This document shows positions 60,718 through 64,000 of a stretch of DNA of 64,000 bases, in pieces. The notes under the pieces were generated by a model, which was given only the letters and a program-made list of their open reading frames with translations, was not told the origin of the DNA and did no database searches. The position numbers were made by a program, and so were the translations under genes. The DNA is taken from NCBI RefSeq assembly GCF_004379255.2, contig NC_056036.1, positions 2,604,001-2,668,000 of the forward strand, written 5' to 3'. Each line of letters opens with the position of its first letter. Positions within the stretch are counted from its first letter, which is position 1. The stretch comes from Salvia splendens. Its lineage: Eukaryota > Streptophyta > Magnoliopsida > Lamiales > Lamiaceae.

Positions 60718-61129
60718 GGCGTTGATCCAGGCGTTGTACACAGCCATCGTTTCCTTGAGGTTGTACGGATGTCGGCCTAGATCCTCCTCCTCCTCCTCCT
60801 CTTCGTCCGCCTCCGCCTCTTCCTCCACGACGTCGAATGCCCTGGAGCTTCCACCGCCTCGGCCTCCTTCCAGAGTGGGTTCATCCGGATAATCCTCCCG
60901 AATTTGGGATAATCCCTGCGAATACCTCGGGGCGGAGGGACGGGCGTATGCATCCACATCAAAATGGGGTGGTTGGTACCCCGCAGGCGTCGACGAGCCC
61001 TGGGTGCCCGGCGTCGACGAACCGGAACCACCACCCAAGACATTGTACATGCCCCCAGTCGCCGAATGCGTTGATGTCAAACCCGCCGGAGCCGCCACCA
61101 CCACCGCCAGAGTTTCCGTCGCATGACAT
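60718..61129 (-). pseudogene. Harbinger ORF1 (Myb/SANT-like accessory protein), 5' fragment
   Basis: Start ATGTCATGC at 61129; a Gly-rich N-terminus leads to F-D-I-N-A-F-G-D-W-G, then a frameshift near 61050 and the characteristic GMYNVLGGGS, TPAGYQPPHFDVDAYARP, PRYSQGLSQIREDYPDEP segments, an acidic run (EEEEEEED) and ETMAVYNAWI. In intact elements ORF1 continues into a Myb/SANT-like DNA-binding domain and assists the transposase. Here it is truncated after NAWIN. Confidence 0.75.
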
Positions 61130-61522
61130 TTTGTGATGAGAGGTTAGATGAAAGTTGGAGAGAAAATGGAGATGATTTGGGAATAATAGATGTGTATTTG
61201 TGTGTGAAATGAGGATGAAATAAGAGTATTTATAGAGTATTTGTGTGTTAATTTTTATTTATTTTTTTTATTAAATTCAAAAAATTATTTATTGCGTCAG
61301 CGTGTCGAAGCCCACTCTCGGGCCGGAGAGTGGGCGTCACGCATGGCGCCAGAGCGTGCCACGTCGCGCGGGCGCGTGGCGAGACAGCTCGCCATCCGTC
61401 TCGGTGGGACGGGCGTCTCGGCAGACTAGGGACGAGACGGGACGCTGCAACGCATCTCGCCGCCGTCTCTTCCCAGCGTGACGAGATACGAGCCGCCCGC
61501 GTGACCCATTGCGGGTGGCCGG
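60718..61522 (-). mobile_element. Truncated PIF/Harbinger element with ORF1 start
   Basis: The right end GACCCATTGCGGGTGGCC (complement GGCCACCCGCAATGG) is a Harbinger-type terminal repeat, followed inward by GC-rich subterminal motifs, then AT-rich promoter DNA with ACTCTATAAATACTC on the minus strand and the ORF1 start at 61129. Cut off at 60718. Confidence 0.7.
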
Positions 61523-61571
61523 AGAGAGTGTTTCTGTAAAGAAATTTGACAGAGCTAAATATGCAGCCTTA
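61523..61571 (+). repeat. Left piece of segmental repeat, beside Harbinger insertion
   Basis: GAGAGTGTTTCTGTAAAG...AATATGCAGCCTTA matches 44507-44554. The matching continuation resumes beyond the Harbinger element at about 63540. Confidence 0.8.
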
Positions 61572-63516
61572 GGGCATCCGCAATAAGCAATAGCCCAGCC
61601 ATAGCCTAGCCACAAACTCCTCCTGCCACGTCATCAGCACTAAAAATCCTCCTCCCACATCATCAAAACAAGCAAATAGCCCAGCCATAGCCTAGCCATA
61701 TCACTCAAAATTATATAAAACAAATAATTAACAATCACACAAAATACGGAATTAAATTTACGACACAGATACGGGAAAATTCAATAATATTATTAAAATT
61801 AAAAAAAGTACATTAATTAAAAAAAATTACATAATAAAAAAAACTATCGCCGTGCAGTCCTCCGCGCCCATAACTCTTCAATTAAATCCTTTTGGAGTCG
61901 AATATGAGCCTCCGTTTGGCGCATGTCGGCATGTGCTTGGAGGCGGCCGACTTCATCATGAGGTACCCCACTCCGTACGTTGGGGGCGGCCACGCCGTGG
62001 CTTGGACCGGCTTCGTTATCGTCGTTGGCCCAATTAGTCAGTTGTACACCTCATCTTCGACAATCATGTTGTGCATGATAATACAGGCGTACATTATATC
62101 AGCAATGCAGTCGACATGCCACAAACGCGTTGGACCCTTAACTGCCGCCCATCGAGACTGGAGCACACCATATGCGGGCTCCACGTCCTTGCGAGCCGAC
62201 TCCTGCCGTGCCGCAAAGTAGGCTTTCCTCTCATCTGATGCGCATCGGATCGTCTTCACAAAGATGGGCCACCTAGGGTATATCTCATCCGCCAAGTAGT
62301 AGCCCATATTATGTCGGTTGCCGTTGGCGACAAAACTGATGGCCAGACCGACGCCCTGGCACTGCTCGTTAAAAAGTGGTGACGAGTTGAGGACGTTGTG
62401 GTCGTTGTTCGAACCGGCTATCCCAAAATACGCATGCCAAATCCACAGCCGGTAATCAGCTACGGCATCGAGGATCATCGTGGTATTCTTTCCCTTGTAG
62501 CCGGTCGTGTATAACCCCTTTCAGGAAGCGGGACAGTTCTTCCACTCCCAATGCATACAATCAATGCTGCCTAACATTCCCGGGAACCCATGCTTCTCCC
62601 CGTGCATTCGCAGCAGATCCTGGCAGTCTTCGGGGGTAGGGCTTCGAAGGTACTGATCACTGAATATTTCAATCACACCCTGACAGAAATACTTCACGCA
62701 TTCAAGGGCAGTCGACTCACCGATGTGGAGGTACTTGTCCCACATGTCTGTCGCACCTCCATAGGCCAACTGCCTGATTGCCGCAGTGCACTTTTGAATA
62801 GGTGTGTGGCCGGGTCTGCCAGCCGCATCGTGCCTGAAGCGGAAATACAGATATCGATGCTCCAAAGCGTTAACAATACGCATAAACAGAGCTCTGCTCA
62901 TCCTAAAACGACGCCTGAAAAGGTTGGCGTTGAACCGCGGCTCCTGTGCGAAATAGTCTTCGTATAGGCGCTGATGTGCAGCTACGTGATCACGATCAAT
63001 CACTGCTCGGTGGTGGACCACTGGGCGAGGTCGAGGTCGAGGTACCGCCGGCTGCAAGGCCCTTTGCATCCATTGGTTTATCTTGTGGGTCGTATAGGCC
63101 TCCAACGCTTCGGCCATTCGACATTCGTACTCCTCAGCATCCCCCCACTACCACCACTACTATCACCCGCGTTACTCATTTCGTGTTGTTGCTCTTGTAC
63201 AGAAATTAAGATAGAGAGAGTACTTGTTAAAACAAGTGGTGCGAATGAAAATGACGTGCAAAGCGCGTATATATAGTGTTTCGAAAATTCAAAAAAAAAG
63301 TAAAAATCCGCTGGGCGATGCGCTAGGCGATCCGGACCTTGCAATGGCGCCGAGCGGATCGCCCAGCGCCACAAAATCTCCTAGCGCTAGGCGGTTTTTT
63401 TTTCGAAAACCGCTAGGCGGTTGCAATGGTTCGCCTAGCGCACCGCCTAGCGCCGGCGCTCCGGTAGGCAGTGCGCTAGACGGCAAGCGGTGCGCTAGGC
63501 GCCATCGCGGATGCTC
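61572..63516 (-). mobile_element. PIF/Harbinger transposon with degenerate transposase
   Basis: Ends GGGCATCCGCAATAAGC and (complement) GAGCATCCGCGATGGC; TTA lies left of it (61569-61571) but the right flank is TCG, so the target duplication has decayed or an edge is off by a few bases. Right subterminal DNA is packed with GCTAGGCG motifs. It contains the transposase gene only. Confidence 0.8.
61844..63117 (-). pseudogene. Harbinger transposase (DDE family), one stop and one frameshift
   Basis: Start at 63117; the first block runs to TGA at 62521-62523, where the family has Trp in N-C-P-x-x-W-K-G, so a single TGG-to-TGA change explains the stop. The same frame continues through 62478 to about 62040. 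Near 62045 a one-base shift moves to another frame, which continues Q-L-T-N-W-A-N-D-D...D-L-I-E-E-L-W-A to TAG at 61844. Domains: N-terminal helix region with Y-F...F-R-R-R-F-R-M-S, then the DDE nuclease with L-G-S-I-D-C-M-H-W (first Asp), G-S-N-N-D-H-N-V-L (second Asp) and the E-R-K-A-Y-F-A-A-R-Q-E-S-A-R-K-D-V-E region (Glu). About 420 codons, full family length. Known role: cuts and joins the element ends at TTA targets together with ORF1. Confidence 0.88.
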
Positions 63517-63539
63517 TCGTCAAAATAGCAACTTGACAA

Positions 63540-63955
63540 TGCTGAATATGCAGCCTTAACGATACGTCAAAATCCAGAATAATATACTCAAAAGTTTCTT
63601 CAATGCAATCAACAATTTAACTTTACTTTTTTGAATTTTGAGTATTACATTAAGTCTGAGGTCTTTGTGCTGTTAGAGAAATAAAAAAAGAAAGGGAAGA
63701 GAGATAAAAGTGCCGTGGAGAACAAACTCGTGGTGAATAGGGAATAACTTTATCTGAATGCTACTTATAGTCTCATTTTGAATCTAACGGATTTTGATAA
63801 ATTATTTGACTTTAAGAACTAAAATGAGGAAATAAGTTAGTGGAATGTAGACCTTACTTTTCTTTATTGGTTTTATAGTAGAATGTAAGTGTAATGATTT
63901 AATTGGGTGGTGTGACTCACCTACCTTTAATGAAGAAAAAATAAATGAGACTTTA
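63540..63955 (+). repeat. Segmental repeat, copy B
   Basis: Same-orientation match of 44530-44960. The copy is cut at its right by GAGCATTAGCAATGGGG, the start of another Harbinger-type element. Confidence 0.8.
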
Positions 63956-64000
63956 GAGCATTAGCAATGGGGCGCCCTAAGGGACGCCCTAAAGCCCGCC
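63956..64000. mobile_element. Start of another PIF/Harbinger-type element
   Basis: TTA followed by GAGCATTAGCAATGGGGCGC and GGGACGCCCTAAAG-type motifs; runs off the window. Confidence 0.55.

Noticed and set aside
60777..61136. Arg-rich and Pro-rich frames overlapping the Harbinger ORF1
   Set aside because: Alternative frames of ORF1; only the frame with GMYNVLGGGS and DVDAYARP matches a known family.

Overview
This is a window of plant nuclear DNA, almost certainly a eudicot. Genes have GT-AG introns and AT-rich intergenic DNA. The protein families (six-exon plant laccases, a class I-like small heat shock protein, a plant GFO/IDH/MocA oxidoreductase) and the transposons (Ty1-copia, PIF/Harbinger, Mutator-like, hAT, CACTA-type and Stowaway-like MITEs, tRNA-derived SINEs) are all plant types. 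A Lamiales/Lamiaceae origin is my guess from repeat style only; the sequence does not prove it. No CRISPR array, operon or other prokaryotic feature is present.

Layout. 1-6 kb: a two-exon small heat shock protein gene (minus strand) whose single intron holds a copia retrotransposon fragment, then a two-exon NAD(P)-dependent oxidoreductase (plus strand) with tandem repeats in its intron. 6-16 kb: repeats, namely a perfect hairpin MITE with a 10-bp target duplication, a 3.2-kb LTR-like unit, and a 4.8-kb Mutator-like element with 165-bp inverted ends, a 9-bp target duplication and a satellite interior. 16-53 kb: a cluster of four apparently intact laccase genes (plus, minus, minus, plus) and three laccase fragments. 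Each intact gene can be spliced by hand into the same six-exon model (about 100/152/245/129/927-939/200-206 nt), giving 581-590 residues with signal peptides and complete copper motifs. The two central genes lie in a segmental duplication that includes downstream DNA but breaks at the TATA box, so their upstream control DNA differs. 53-64 kb: nested transposons, including Harbinger elements (one with a transposase gene broken by one stop and one frameshift) and an unusual 1.15-kb element whose 320-bp inverted ends each carry a tRNA-Asp-like sequence.

Most unusual items: (1) two arrays of a 73-bp unit, each unit carrying an exact or near match to the plant U-snRNA promoter element (USE, RTCCCACATCG) about 32 nt before a TATA box, one array joined to a duplicated 3' end of the oxidoreductase gene; (2) the fold-back element with tRNA-Asp-like arms; (3) a patchwork insertion carrying a near-identical piece of laccase exon 2; (4) the copia fragment that lies exactly within an intron of a small heat shock gene.

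How the genes work together: laccases are secreted multicopper oxidases that oxidise phenolics in the cell wall (lignin, flavonoid or other phenolic coupling). The cluster looks like a local tandem expansion of one subfamily. The oxidoreductase and heat shock genes show no clear functional link to it.
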